From: JAFGQJ01 sp964588525
GTDB taxonomy: Bacteria; Spirochaetota; Spirochaetia; SZUA-6; DRHE01
Assembly: GCA_964588525.1 (NCBI GenBank)
Contig: CAZPQC010000017.1
Coordinates: 1-44,089, forward strand
Direction: 5' to 3'
DNA length: 44,089 bases
The notes under the pieces are model-generated. The model did not search any database, was not told the origin of the DNA, and was given only the letters and a program-made list of their open reading frames with translations. Below, piece after piece: positions 24,278 through 32,928 of this stretch. Position numbers and translations under genes: made by a program. Within the stretch, counting starts at the first letter, position 1; each line of letters begins with the position of its first letter.

Positions 24278-26200
24278 ATGGCATCCGCAGACACCCAAGA
24301 GCTCCCGAAAAGCAGGATCCTGCGGACGATTTTCCGCTTCGAAAACGGCATTAACAGCATCATCCTGCTGCTGATCGCCGTTTTACCCGCCCTCGAGATC
24401 ATTGCCCGGCTCGTTTTCAAAACCGGCATTCACAGCTCCGCGGATCTGACCCAGCATCTGGTGCTCTGGTTGACCTGCCTGGGCGGGGCCATCACCTCCC
24501 GGGAAGGCAAGCACATCACCCTGTCGGTGGGTCTGGAGATGATGCGCGAATCGGTTCGCAGCTGGATCACCACGGGGACTTTGTTCATCTCCACAACGAT
24601 CTCTACGGCCATGGCCTGGAGCGCCCTCTCCCTGGTGCTGATCGGGTTCGATCCCACCAAGAAGATCGCTTTCATCCCCATCCAGATCGCCGTGGCCGTG
24701 ATTCCGCTCGGTTTCCTGCTCATCACCGTAAGATTTTTGACCCGCGCCCCGATTCGTGGACTGAAGCGGGGCCTGGCCGCTGTAGGTTTCCTCCTGGGAA
24801 CGATCATCGCCTTCAGCTCGGTAATGAACGTCCTCGACGCCGTGCTGCCTCAGGTACCCCCGGTCTTCGACAGTATTCAGGAGCTCCTGTTCCGCATCGC
24901 CGAGAGCATCTCCCTGGTGGGGGTAGGCATCCTGATCGTATCCATTTTTTTCGGCACGCCCATCTTCATCGTGCTGGGGGGAGTGGCCTACCTGCTGTTC
25001 GTGCATTCCTTTGGGGCCCTGGAGGTGATTCCCAATGAGGCCTACGGATTGCTGACCGGATACAGCATCCCGGCCATTCCCCTGTTTACCTTTGCCGGCT
25101 TCATCCTCTCGGAGAGCAAGGCCGGAGAGCGGTTGATGCGCCTGTTCCGGGCCTGGCTGGGCTGGCTGCCCGGCGGACTGATCATCATGACGGTCCTGGT
25201 CTGCACCTTTTTTACGACCTTCACAGGTGCGACCGGCGTGACCATCCTGGCCCTGGGGGCTCTGCTGGCCTACGTCCTGGTGGAGAGCGGCCGCTATTCC
25301 ACGGATTTTGCCAACGGTCTGATCACCGGTTCGGGGTCGATCGGACTGCTGTTCCCGCCCAGCCTGCCGATTATCCTCTACGGGGTTATCGCCCAGATCA
25401 ATATCCTCCACATGTTCGTGGGCGGCTTCCTGCCCGGCCTGCTGATGGTGATCACTATGTGCGGGATCGGCGTGTTCACCGCCGTAACCCGCAAGGTCAA
25501 GCCGGTTCCCTTCCATATCAGGGAGGCGGCGGCCTCCATCAAAGACTCCTTTTGGGAGATCCTGCTGCCCGTGATCATACTCCTGGGCTACTTCGGCGGC
25601 CTGTTCACGCTGCTGGAAACCGGTGCGGTCGCCGTTATCTATGCCCTTTTCATTGAGATGGTCATCCACCGGGATCTGTCTCTCAGAGACCTTCCCCGGG
25701 TCATGCTGAATTGCATCCCCATCATAGGCGGCGTTCTGATCATCCTGGCTGCGGCCAACGGCCTCAGATACTACCTGGTGGATGCGGAGGTGCCGATGCG
25801 CCTGAGCAGCTGGGTGCAGGCGAACATCAGCTCCAAGTACGTGTTCCTCATCCTGCTGAACCTGGCGCTGTTGGTCACCGGCTGCCTGATGGATATCTTC
25901 TCCGCCATCCTGGTAGTGGTTCCCCTGATCATCCCCTTGGGCGCTGCCTTCGGCATCCACCCGGTTCACCTGGGGGTGATCTTCCTGGCCAATCTGGGCG
26001 TGGGCTATCTGACCCCGCCGGTGGGATTGAACCTGTTCCTGGCCGCCTACCGTTTCGAACAGCCTCTGGTGCGCATCTACAGAAACGTGATTCCCTTCTT
26101 CCTGGCCCTGCTGGCGGTGGTGCTGCTGATCACCTACGTTCCCTGGTTCTCCGTCGGGTTGCTCAGGTGGGGGTTCCTGATTCGCCTGTTCAATCTTTGA
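24278..26200 (+). CDS. Fused TRAP permease (DctQ-DctM)
   Basis: The 640-residue inner-membrane protein fuses the small Q domain (residues about 15-190, four helices, with LTCLGGAITSREGKHITLSVGLEM) to the large M domain (about 210-640). The M domain has FTGATGVTILALGALLAYVLVESG, NGLITGSGSIGLLFPPSLPIILYG, LGYLTPPVGLNLFLAAYRF-type motifs and some twelve helices. Fusion of Q and M is usual for TatPT systems. ATG 24278 is chosen over TTG 24275. Tail-to-tail overlap of 11 bases with the spermidine-synthase-like gene. Confidence 0.93.
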   Translation: MASADTQELPKSRILRTIFRFENGINSIILLLIAVLPALEIIARLVFKTGIHSSADLTQHLVLWLTCLGGAITSREGKHITLSVGLEMMRESVRSWITTGTLFISTTISTAMAWSALSLVLIGFDPTKKIAFIPIQIAVAVIPLGFLLITVRFLTRAPIRGLKRGLAAVGFLLGTIIAFSSVMNVLDAVLPQVPPVFDSIQELLFRIAESISLVGVGILIVSIFFGTPIFIVLGGVAYLLFVHSFGALEVIPNEAYGLLTGYSIPAIPLFTFAGFILSESKAGERLMRLFRAWLGWLPGGLIIMTVLVCTFFTTFTGATGVTILALGALLAYVLVESGRYSTDFANGLITGSGSIGLLFPPSLPIILYGVIAQINILHMFVGGFLPGLLMVITMCGIGVFTAVTRKVKPVPFHIREAAASIKDSFWEILLPVIILLGYFGGLFTLLETGAVAVIYALFIEMVIHRDLSLRDLPRVMLNCIPIIGGVLIILAAANGLRYYLVDAEVPMRLSSWVQANISSKYVFLILLNLALLVTGCLMDIFSAILVVVPLIIPLGAAFGIHPVHLGVIFLANLGVGYLTPPVGLNLFLAAYRFEQPLVRIYRNVIPFFLALLAVVLLITYVPWFSVGLLRWGFLIRLFNL

Positions 26201-28631
26201 TAAGCAGCACCCCGAGCATCAGGGCATAGCAGAGCGCGGCCAGCAGCAGCAGGCGGCTGATGCCCCAGGTCATGGCCAGGGGTATGGCCAGGATCGAAGC
26301 CACCACCGAAGCTACGCCGTTGGCAGCCCAGCCGTAAGCCCGCAAGCCCGGCGAGGAAATGAGCAGGCGCAGGCCGACCGGAAAAGGCACGCCCATCAGC
26401 AGGGCGATCGGCGCCAGCAGCCCGAAAGAGCCCAGGACCTGCCCGGCGGCGGATGCCTGCAGCAGCTGCTGTTCCATTCGCCCGAACAGTGAAAACAGCA
26501 CGACCGCGCAGATTACCAGGCTGATGAGGACAGGCGGGAGGATTCGCCGCTTCCAGCGGGCAGTTACGGCCCCTCCGATCCCCGACGAGACGAGCAGCTC
26601 GGCCAGGACAACGGTGAAGGCGATTACCGGATTACCGAATACGAAAGTATAGCCTTGCAGAAAAGCCATCTCCACGAACATGAATCCCCCTCCTGCAGCC
26701 AGGAAATAGGCAACAATCGCGGCGTTGCGGGGGCGGCCTGGCTCCTGAACCGTTCCCGGAGGCCGGGAAAGCAATCGGGGCAGGAGCAGCAGAAGCAGGC
26801 CGAGCACACAGGCGATGCCCAGAACCACGAGCACGATCGTCTCCCCGGACAGGAACAACGTGTAAAAACGGCTTCCGGTCGAGCGGAACAGAGCCCCGAG
26901 TTTCGACAGGCGGGTGAAGCGGCTGTGGAAGGGCCGATCATCCCGAGCCGGAGCAATGTCCAGGTAGTAACCGCGGAAATACGCCCCGGCACGATCTTCC
27001 CGAAGCGCCCGGTAAAGCGACTGTATCTCCCGGAAATGAAAGGCTTCGGCGAAACTGTTGAATCTGTTCGCCTCTCCCGGCTCGATTCCCCGATAGAACA
27101 CCAGATCGAAATTGCGCTGCCGGCAGAAGTCGCGCAGGTCGGCCAGGGAGCTTTGATCAAAGGGCGAGGGGGAGCACAGAAGGGTATAGCTGTCCCAGCC
27201 GCGAATCAGCAGAATGTGGCGGGCCGGGTCTTCCATGCCCATGCTCTGCAGGCCGATGAAGGCCGCGGCGAAGAGCTTCAACATATCCGAGGGGGGCAGT
27301 AGCAGCTTGCGAGAGATGATCAGAAGGCCTTCGGGCTCCAGGTGGGCCAGGTAGTCGGCGAACGCCTCCACGGTCAGCAGATGCTCCTGATCCAGGCTGG
27401 CCATGCCCGGAACCGAGGGTCCCCAGGCCTCCACCTGGATCCGATCGTAGCGCTGCCGATCCCGGGCTACATAGCGACGCATGTTGCCCGAAACTATGCG
27501 GAGCGCGGGGTGGGGACGATCCCCGCTCGCGATGGTTACGGTGCGGTACAGGGCCGCCGCCTCGGGATGCTCGACCAGCAGGGTAATGTCCCGGGCAGCG
27601 GCGGACACGGCACAGGGCAGGCTCAAGCCCCCGCCGGCCTGAAGGATGAGCACCCTGTTCGGTGGTTCCTCTGTGCGCAACGAGTAGCCCGCGTAGCTTT
27701 GGAGGAAGCGGCTGAAGGCCGACGAGCGGATATCCCTCAGATCGTAGCAGACAAACAGGGCATCCCCGTCCTGCACCAGAAAGGTCGCAGGCGGAAGATT
27801 CCCGGAGTACTTCAGGCTCAGTCCGGGGGCAAAACGGATGTAGGGGCTTTCCAGCCTGTCCAGGCGTCCCCGGATGGTGTTGTGCCGGGACACGATCGAG
27901 GTTTCGGGAAACTGCAGCACCTGGGGCAGCAGCTTGTACGGAGAGGGGTGGATCTCCAGAAGCGCTCCCCCTCTGTAAGCCAGCGGCAGGCAGGTGAGCA
28001 GGAACAGGACGCCCGAAGCCGCCAGGATCCACCGGGATCCTCGGGGACCCGTTTTCTCCGCCCGCCGGCGGCGACCTAAGTATTGCAGGAAGGGAACAGT
28101 GAGCAGAAGCAGGGCGCAGCAAAAAACGATCCGCCCCTCCCCCAGCAGGGGCAGCAGCAGGGCGGGAAGCAAGGCGCCCACCGCGGAGCCGAGCATGTTG
28201 GCGAAGTAGATCCACCCGCTCTGACCCGACATGCCGGCAAAGGCCAGGGAGACCACGCTTCCGGCGCAGAAGAAGGGAAGCAGCAGGATCAGGAAGGTGA
28301 GCAGGAGGTAGGCTCCCTGCCGCCACTCCAGGGGCATGCGGAAATAATCCAGGGGGATGTTCTTCACCGACAGGAAGGACCCGCTGATGGCGATCGAACA
28401 GATCACGAGCAGCACGAGGAACCCCCGCGAGTCGAGCATAGCCGCCGACCGGCCGGGGCGGCGCCTTTCCACCAGGCTCAGCACGCTGCCGCTGGCACCG
28501 AAGCCGAACAGGACGATGCTGATCACCATGAAGGAGAGGTGGTTCCACTGGGAAAAGGAAAAGAATCGGGTTAGCAGAACCTCGTAGCAGAGGGCGGTCA
28601 GAGAGACCGTGAAAACCGCCGGGAGTATCAT
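26190..28631 (-). CDS. Polytopic membrane protein with degenerate spermidine-synthase-like domain
   Basis: The 813-residue protein has an N-terminal block of about six helices (1-215), a soluble middle (about 225-590) and a C-terminal block of about seven helices (595-810). The middle resembles aminopropyltransferases: VLILQAGGGLSLPCAV replaces the SAM-binding GGGxG strand and RIQVEAWGPSVPGMASLDQEHLLTVEAFADYLAHLEPEGLLII is the SpeE-like core. The acidic catalytic residues expected in the LIxxDxxDP strand are absent (RIQVEAWGP), so true aminopropyl transfer is doubtful. Proteins with this layout are common but uncharacterised; some predictions say flippase or sensor. It starts 28 bases after the pcm stop and is probably cotranscribed. 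Confidence 0.8.
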   Translation of the reverse strand: MILPAVFTVSLTALCYEVLLTRFFSFSQWNHLSFMVISIVLFGFGASGSVLSLVERRRPGRSAAMLDSRGFLVLLVICSIAISGSFLSVKNIPLDYFRMPLEWRQGAYLLLTFLILLLPFFCAGSVVSLAFAGMSGQSGWIYFANMLGSAVGALLPALLLPLLGEGRIVFCCALLLLTVPFLQYLGRRRRAEKTGPRGSRWILAASGVLFLLTCLPLAYRGGALLEIHPSPYKLLPQVLQFPETSIVSRHNTIRGRLDRLESPYIRFAPGLSLKYSGNLPPATFLVQDGDALFVCYDLRDIRSSAFSRFLQSYAGYSLRTEEPPNRVLILQAGGGLSLPCAVSAAARDITLLVEHPEAAALYRTVTIASGDRPHPALRIVSGNMRRYVARDRQRYDRIQVEAWGPSVPGMASLDQEHLLTVEAFADYLAHLEPEGLLIISRKLLLPPSDMLKLFAAAFIGLQSMGMEDPARHILLIRGWDSYTLLCSPSPFDQSSLADLRDFCRQRNFDLVFYRGIEPGEANRFNSFAEAFHFREIQSLYRALREDRAGAYFRGYYLDIAPARDDRPFHSRFTRLSKLGALFRSTGSRFYTLFLSGETIVLVVLGIACVLGLLLLLLPRLLSRPPGTVQEPGRPRNAAIVAYFLAAGGGFMFVEMAFLQGYTFVFGNPVIAFTVVLAELLVSSGIGGAVTARWKRRILPPVLISLVICAVVLFSLFGRMEQQLLQASAAGQVLGSFGLLAPIALLMGVPFPVGLRLLISSPGLRAYGWAANGVASVVASILAIPLAMTWGISRLLLLAALCYALMLGVLLIKD

Positions 28632-28659
28632 GCCGCTTGCCGGGCCGGCGGAGCCGCCA

Positions 28660-29421
28660 CTAGTATTTCTCCAAGGCTTTTCCGGTCATCGGCACAAAGA
28701 GAACACCCGTGACCTGCCGAAGCCGATAGTCCTCCCCATCTTTGGTCACTACCACCAGATTCTGGAAGCTGAAGGGATGTCCCAGGGGAAGCACGATTTT
28801 GCCCCCATCGACGAGCTGCTGGAGAAGCGGAGGCGGAACATGATCCACCGAAGCGGTGATCATGATGCCGTCGAAGGGCGCCTCTTCCTCCCAGCCGAAG
28901 TAGCCGTCCCCGTGGCGGGTGTGTACGTTGCCGTAGCCCAGCTCTTCGAGCCTCTCGGTCGCCTGGCGATACAGGATCTCCTTGATCTCGATGGTGAACA
29001 CCTCTTCGACCAGAGTGGAGAGCACCGCCGCCTGATACCCGGATCCCGTCCCGATTTCCAAAATCCTCTGCTGCGGCTCGAGCTCCAGCAGCTCGGTCAT
29101 CAGAGCCACGACGTAGGGCTGGGAGATGGTCTGTCCCGCATCGATCGGCAGGGGCGAATCCGCGTAGGCCCGCTCCTGCATCGACTTGGGCACGAACAGA
29201 TGGCGGGGAACGGATTGCATCGCCTCCAGGACGGCCTCGTCCCGAATCCCCCGGGCTGCGATCTGGCGGCTCACCATGTCGAGGCGCCGCTGCCGCATTT
29301 CCTTGGGCTCGTCCCAGGAGGCGGCTCTGGGAGATGAGAGAACGAAAAACAACACGGCCGCCAGTACAACGATAAGAATTGCCCCAGAACTGATAATGAT
29401 GATCGGTCCCTTGCGTTTCAT
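28660..29421 (-). CDS. pcm: Protein-L-isoaspartate O-methyltransferase with N-terminal membrane anchor
   Basis: The 253-residue protein begins MKRKGPIIIISSGAILIVVLAAVLFFVLS, a basic end plus a hydrophobic helix (residues about 6-28), unlike the cytosolic enzyme. The catalytic domain is complete: MVSRQIAARGIRDEAVLEAMQSVPRHLFVP, IDAGQTISQPYVVALMTELL, the SAM motif ILEIGTGSGYQAAVLSTLV, GDGYFGWEEEAPFDGIMITAS and GKIVLPLG. It methylates isoaspartate in damaged proteins using SAM. The anchor suggests a membrane-bound form with the domain facing either side. ATG 29421 is the likely start; a 10-residue-longer frame lacks support. It precedes the spermidine-synthase-like gene. Confidence 0.88.
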   Translation of the reverse strand: MKRKGPIIIISSGAILIVVLAAVLFFVLSSPRAASWDEPKEMRQRRLDMVSRQIAARGIRDEAVLEAMQSVPRHLFVPKSMQERAYADSPLPIDAGQTISQPYVVALMTELLELEPQQRILEIGTGSGYQAAVLSTLVEEVFTIEIKEILYRQATERLEELGYGNVHTRHGDGYFGWEEEAPFDGIMITASVDHVPPPLLQQLVDGGKIVLPLGHPFSFQNLVVVTKDGEDYRLRQVTGVLFVPMTGKALEKY

Positions 29422-29541
29422 ATCGCGCTCCTGCCTTCTAGTATAACCCAATCCGCACTCTCATTGAAATGACTGCCCCCGAGTCGTGCAGTCACGGTGA
29501 GCACCGCGGTCGAAAAGCCGAGCAGCGGCGGCGGCTATTGA

Positions 29542-29570
29542 TTGGCAAAAACGCCGGAACCAAGTAGAAT
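29542..29570 (+). promoter_or_regulatory. Sigma70-type promoter of the GNAT/isomerase operon
   Basis: TTGGCA (29542-29547) and TAGAAT (29565-29570) are 17 bases apart, about 40 bases before the GNAT start. On the opposite strand TATACT near 29440-29445 could serve pcm, but its -35 is poor. The rest of 29422-29611 shows no gene. Confidence 0.65.
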
Positions 29571-29611
29571 GACAGCTTCCACGACGGAGAGAAGGGCGAG
29601 CATCCCCCGGA

Positions 29612-30793
29612 TTGAACGGGTACAAAGTGGCGGTAACCATCGAGACAGTCGAATCCCGAAAAGACCTGCGGGAGTTCATCTACTTCCCCCGGACTCTCTA
29701 CAGCCGGGATCCGCTGTGGTCACCTCCGATCTGGGTGGAAGAACGGCAGACCTTCACCACCAGGAATCCCCTGCTGGCGCACTCGGACTACGCTCTGTTC
29801 CTCGCCCGGGCCGACGGCGAGGTGGCCGGCAGGGTCCTGGCCTACGCGGACCACAACTTCAACGACTACTATCGATCGAAGATCGGGATGTTCGGGTCTT
29901 TCGAATCGATCCGCAGATCCGAGATAGCCGCGGCGCTGTTCTGCGAAGCGGAAAATTGGCTGGCCGCCCGGGGCATGGACACGGTTCGCGGACCGATCAA
30001 TCCGGTGGAGGAGTGCTGGGGATCCCTGTACCGGGGATTCGACAGGCCGGCCACCTTCATGATGCCCTACAATCCCCCCTACTACAACGAGTTCCTGGAG
30101 GAGCTGGGCTACGAAAAGGTCAAGGACCTGCTGGCCTTCGAGGGAGACGCCCGGAAGGGATATCGGATACCGGAACGTTTCATCCGCTTTCGGGAAAAGA
30201 TGCACTCCCGCCGACCCGATATCCGCATCCGCCCGATCGACATGAAGCACCTGCTCCGGGATGCCGAGACGATCTGGCGCATCTCCAACCAGGCGATCCG
30301 CAACAACTGGGGCTGGGCGCCGTACGGGCTGGAAGAGCTGCAGGCAACGTTCAAGAAGCTGAAACCCATCGCCGATCCGGATGCCATCTGGATCGTGGAA
30401 CAAGCTGCCGAACCGGTGGGATTCTGTTTGGGGTTTCCCGACATCAACATCATACTCAGAAAGATCCGGGGCAGACTCTTTCCCTTGGGCTTTTTGACCC
30501 TGCTCGGCATGCGCAGGCGCCTTCGGGACTTCCGGCTCTTCGGTTTGGCCGTGCTTCCGGAGTATCAGGGAATGGGGCTCGACGTGCTGCTGTACACGAG
30601 TCTGTACGAAGCCCTGGCCCCCCGGGGGGTGCGAATGGAGGCGAGCTATGTCCTGGAGGACAACGCGAGTATGATAAACGCCTTGAAGAAGCTGGGATTG
30701 GTGCAAACAAAAACATACAGGATCTATGAAAAGCGCTCGACTCGAGGCATCAATCGAAAGGAAGAAAATAATGATCGTTACCGGCATCGCTGA
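29612..30793 (+). CDS. GNAT-superfamily protein (putative N-acetyltransferase)
   Basis: A 393-residue protein. Its N-terminal half (residues 1-190) has RDPLWSPPIWVEERQTF, ADGEVAGRVLAYADHNFNDYY, GMDTVRGPINPVEECWGSLYRGFDRPATFMMPYNPPYYNEFLEELGYEKVKDLLAF. The second half (200-370) ends in the GNAT core FRLFGLAVLPEYQGMGLDVLLYTSLYEAL and ASYVLEDNASMINALKKLG. This looks like the large GNAT group found in many phyla with no known substrate. The start is TTG 29612 or GTG 29627; neither has a strong ribosome site. The end overlaps the next gene by 23 bases. Confidence 0.8.
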   Translation: MNGYKVAVTIETVESRKDLREFIYFPRTLYSRDPLWSPPIWVEERQTFTTRNPLLAHSDYALFLARADGEVAGRVLAYADHNFNDYYRSKIGMFGSFESIRRSEIAAALFCEAENWLAARGMDTVRGPINPVEECWGSLYRGFDRPATFMMPYNPPYYNEFLEELGYEKVKDLLAFEGDARKGYRIPERFIRFREKMHSRRPDIRIRPIDMKHLLRDAETIWRISNQAIRNNWGWAPYGLEELQATFKKLKPIADPDAIWIVEQAAEPVGFCLGFPDINIILRKIRGRLFPLGFLTLLGMRRRLRDFRLFGLAVLPEYQGMGLDVLLYTSLYEALAPRGVRMEASYVLEDNASMINALKKLGLVQTKTYRIYEKRSTRGINRKEENNDRYRHR

Positions 30794-31616
30794 TGAGGGC
30801 TCACCGGAGCTGAAAGAGCAGATCCGCATTCATCGAACCTTGGGGTGGAATACCCTCGAGCTGCGTCTGATCGGCAAGACAAACGTCTGCGCCATCGACG
30901 ACGAAGCCTTCGACCAGGTCTACCGCACGCTGCAGGAGGAGCAGATGGAGGTGATCTGCTTTGCCTCCTCCATCGCCAACTGGGCGCGGCCCATCAGCTC
31001 GGATTTCCAGACGGATGTGGAGGAGCTCAAGAGGGCCACTGCCCGGATGCAGAGCCTGCGGACCCCTTTCATCCGGGTCATGTCCTACCCCAATGACGGG
31101 TTGGCCGAGGCGGATTGGCGGAAGGAGGCGATCCGCCGGATGAAGGAGCTGGCCCGCATAGCCGCGGACGGGGATGTGGTGATGGTGCACGAGAACTGCT
31201 CCGGTTGGGGCGGCATGAGCCCGGAGAACCAGAAGATACTGTTGGAGGAGGTCCACTCCCCCAACCTGCAGGTCGTCTTCGATACGGGAAATCCGGTGGG
31301 TGAAGGGCATTCACCGGCGGAAACCTGGGATTTCTACCAGACCGCCCTGCCGTTCATCAAGCACGTTCACATCAAGGACTGCGCCAAAACTACGAAGGGG
31401 GAGATCGAGTACACCTACCCGGGAGAGGGCCAGAGCATGGTCCGCCTGATCCTGGGATCCCTTCTGGACATGGGCTACAAGGGGGCGTTCTCGATAGAGC
31501 CCCATATCACGGCTCAGATTCATCTGGGGACCTCCGCCGGCGGCAGGGAGGCGGAGGAAATCTATCTGGAGTACGGGCGCAGGACCAACGCCATACTGGC
31601 GGAGCTGGCCGAGTAG
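30771..31616 (+). CDS. Xylose-isomerase-like TIM barrel, sugar-phosphate isomerase/epimerase family
   Basis: The 281-residue protein starts MIVTGIADEGSPELKEQIRIHRTLGWNTLELRLIG. It has AP-endonuclease-2/xylose-isomerase barrel marks: VMVHENCSGWGGM (metal Glu), VVFDTGNPVGEGHSPAETW, HVHIKDCAKT and FSIEPHITAQIHLG. Members isomerise or epimerise sugars or inositols using a divalent metal. ATG 30771 has AAAGGAAG before it and lies inside the end of the GNAT gene (23-base overlap), so the two are translationally linked. The stop abuts the convergent oxidoreductase gamma stop with no base between (TAG then CTA). Substrate not readable. Confidence 0.85.
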   Translation: MIVTGIADEGSPELKEQIRIHRTLGWNTLELRLIGKTNVCAIDDEAFDQVYRTLQEEQMEVICFASSIANWARPISSDFQTDVEELKRATARMQSLRTPFIRVMSYPNDGLAEADWRKEAIRRMKELARIAADGDVVMVHENCSGWGGMSPENQKILLEEVHSPNLQVVFDTGNPVGEGHSPAETWDFYQTALPFIKHVHIKDCAKTTKGEIEYTYPGEGQSMVRLILGSLLDMGYKGAFSIEPHITAQIHLGTSAGGREAEEIYLEYGRRTNAILAELAE

Positions 31617-32159
31617 CTATTCCCCGTCCAGATCGAATCCCCGCGCCAGACAGCGTTTGTTGATCTCGTTGAGGTTTCGGTGCCGGGCGGAAACGGCCTG
31701 TTCCAGGGTCGCCTCTATCGAATCAAGGGAGGCAATCTCGGGTTTGATCTTTACCAGCAGGCCGAGCATGACCATGTTGGCCGAGCGGGCGCTGCCTTCC
31801 TGCTCCGCCATCTCGTTGGCCGGTACGGGGATACAGCGGAGATCCTTCCGGGACGGCTCGATATCGATCAGCGAGCTGTTGTACAGCAGGATGCCTCCCT
31901 TCCTCAGCTTGGGCTCGAACTTGATCAGGGAGGGCTTGTTCATCACCACGCCCACCGAGGGGTGGGGAACCAGGGGTGAGGCGATCTCCTCGTCGCTCAC
32001 GACCACCGAGCAGTTGGCCGTGCCCCCGCGCATTTCCGCGCCGTAGGAGGGGATGTGAGTGACCCTCTTTCCCTCCCTCATAGCCGCCAGGCAGACGATC
32101 GTGCCCGACAGGATGATGCCCTGGCCGCCGAAGCCGGCGAAAATGATCTCTTCCCGCAT
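31617..32159 (-). CDS. 2-oxoacid:ferredoxin oxidoreductase gamma subunit
   Basis: The 180-residue subunit starts MREEIIFAGFGGQGIILSGTIVC, the standard POR-gamma N-terminus. It contains YGAEMRGGTANCSVVVSDEEIASP and VVMNKPSLIKFEPKLRKGG. It is the last gene of the delta-alpha-beta-gamma operon, 13 bases after the beta stop. ATG 32159 is chosen because the usual MxxEIxFAGFGGQG starts there; a 20-residue longer frame would overlap the beta gene. It supports electron transfer from 2-oxoacid breakdown to ferredoxin. Confidence 0.92.
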   Translation of the reverse strand: MREEIIFAGFGGQGIILSGTIVCLAAMREGKRVTHIPSYGAEMRGGTANCSVVVSDEEIASPLVPHPSVGVVMNKPSLIKFEPKLRKGGILLYNSSLIDIEPSRKDLRCIPVPANEMAEQEGSARSANMVMLGLLVKIKPEIASLDSIEATLEQAVSARHRNLNEINKRCLARGFDLDGE

Positions 32160-32172
32160 CGCTTGCTCCTTC

Positions 32173-32928
32173 CTACCGGTCCCGGAAATTGCCCAGAGGA
32201 TAGTAGGAAACCATCTCACTACCCACCCAGTCCGCCGCCGCCTGGGAGCTCATTCCCCAGTTGGTCGGGCACATGGAGAGGAACTCGACGAAGGAAAAAC
32301 CCCGACCCTTCACCTGATTCTCGATGGCCTTCTTGGTAGCCCGTTTTGCCTTGAGGATATGGGGCACGTCGTGGACCGAGCAGCGTTCGATGAATACGGG
32401 CGCCTCCAGCGTGTTGAGCAGCTCGCAGGCCCGGATCGGCATGCCCGCCTCTGCCGGGTTGCGGCCATAGGGCGAGGTTTTTGTCTTCTGGCCCGCCAGG
32501 GAGGTCGGAGCCATCTGTCCGCCGGTCATCCCGTAGATGGCGTTGTTTACGAACAGAACTGTGATGTTCTCGCCCCGATTGGCCGCATGGACCGTTTCCG
32601 CGGTGCCGATGGCCAGCAGATCACCGTCGCCCTGGTAGGAGATAACCAAACGATCCGGCAGGACCCGCTTGACTCCGGTGGCCACGGCGGGAGCCCGGCC
32701 GTGGGCCGCTTCCAGACCGTCGGCATTGATGTAGTTGTAGATCAGAACCGCGCATCCCACCGGCGCGATCACGATCGTCGTTTCCCGCACGCCCAACTCG
32801 TCAATGACCTGGGCCATGAGCTTGTGGATGATTCCGTGTCCGCAGCCCGGGCAGTAGTGGGTGGGGATATCGACGAGGGTTTCGGGCCGGGAGTACACCC
32901 TTTTGGCCTCAGCCGCTTCACTTCTCAT
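32173..32928 (-). CDS. 2-oxoacid:ferredoxin oxidoreductase beta subunit (TPP-binding)
   Basis: The 251-residue subunit carries the CPGCGHGIIHKLMAQVIDELG motif (residues about 28-48) and the TPP-binding SYQGDGDLLAIG (GDGD) plus NNAIYGMTGGQMAPTS. It binds TPP-Mg and holds the catalytic site together with alpha. FTGGQMAPTS-type sequences are found in the 2-oxoglutarate and branched-chain enzymes (Kor/Vor). Its start overlaps the alpha stop by 11 bases. Confidence 0.93.
   Translation of the reverse strand: MRSEAAEAKRVYSRPETLVDIPTHYCPGCGHGIIHKLMAQVIDELGVRETTIVIAPVGCAVLIYNYINADGLEAAHGRAPAVATGVKRVLPDRLVISYQGDGDLLAIGTAETVHAANRGENITVLFVNNAIYGMTGGQMAPTSLAGQKTKTSPYGRNPAEAGMPIRACELLNTLEAPVFIERCSVHDVPHILKAKRATKKAIENQVKGRGFSFVEFLSMCPTNWGMSSQAAADWVGSEMVSYYPLGNFRDR

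Noticed and set aside
24383..25969. Long open frame antisense to the fused TRAP permease
   Set aside because: Its Gln/Asp/His-rich translation is the typical shadow of hydrophobic membrane codons; no motif and no ribosome site.
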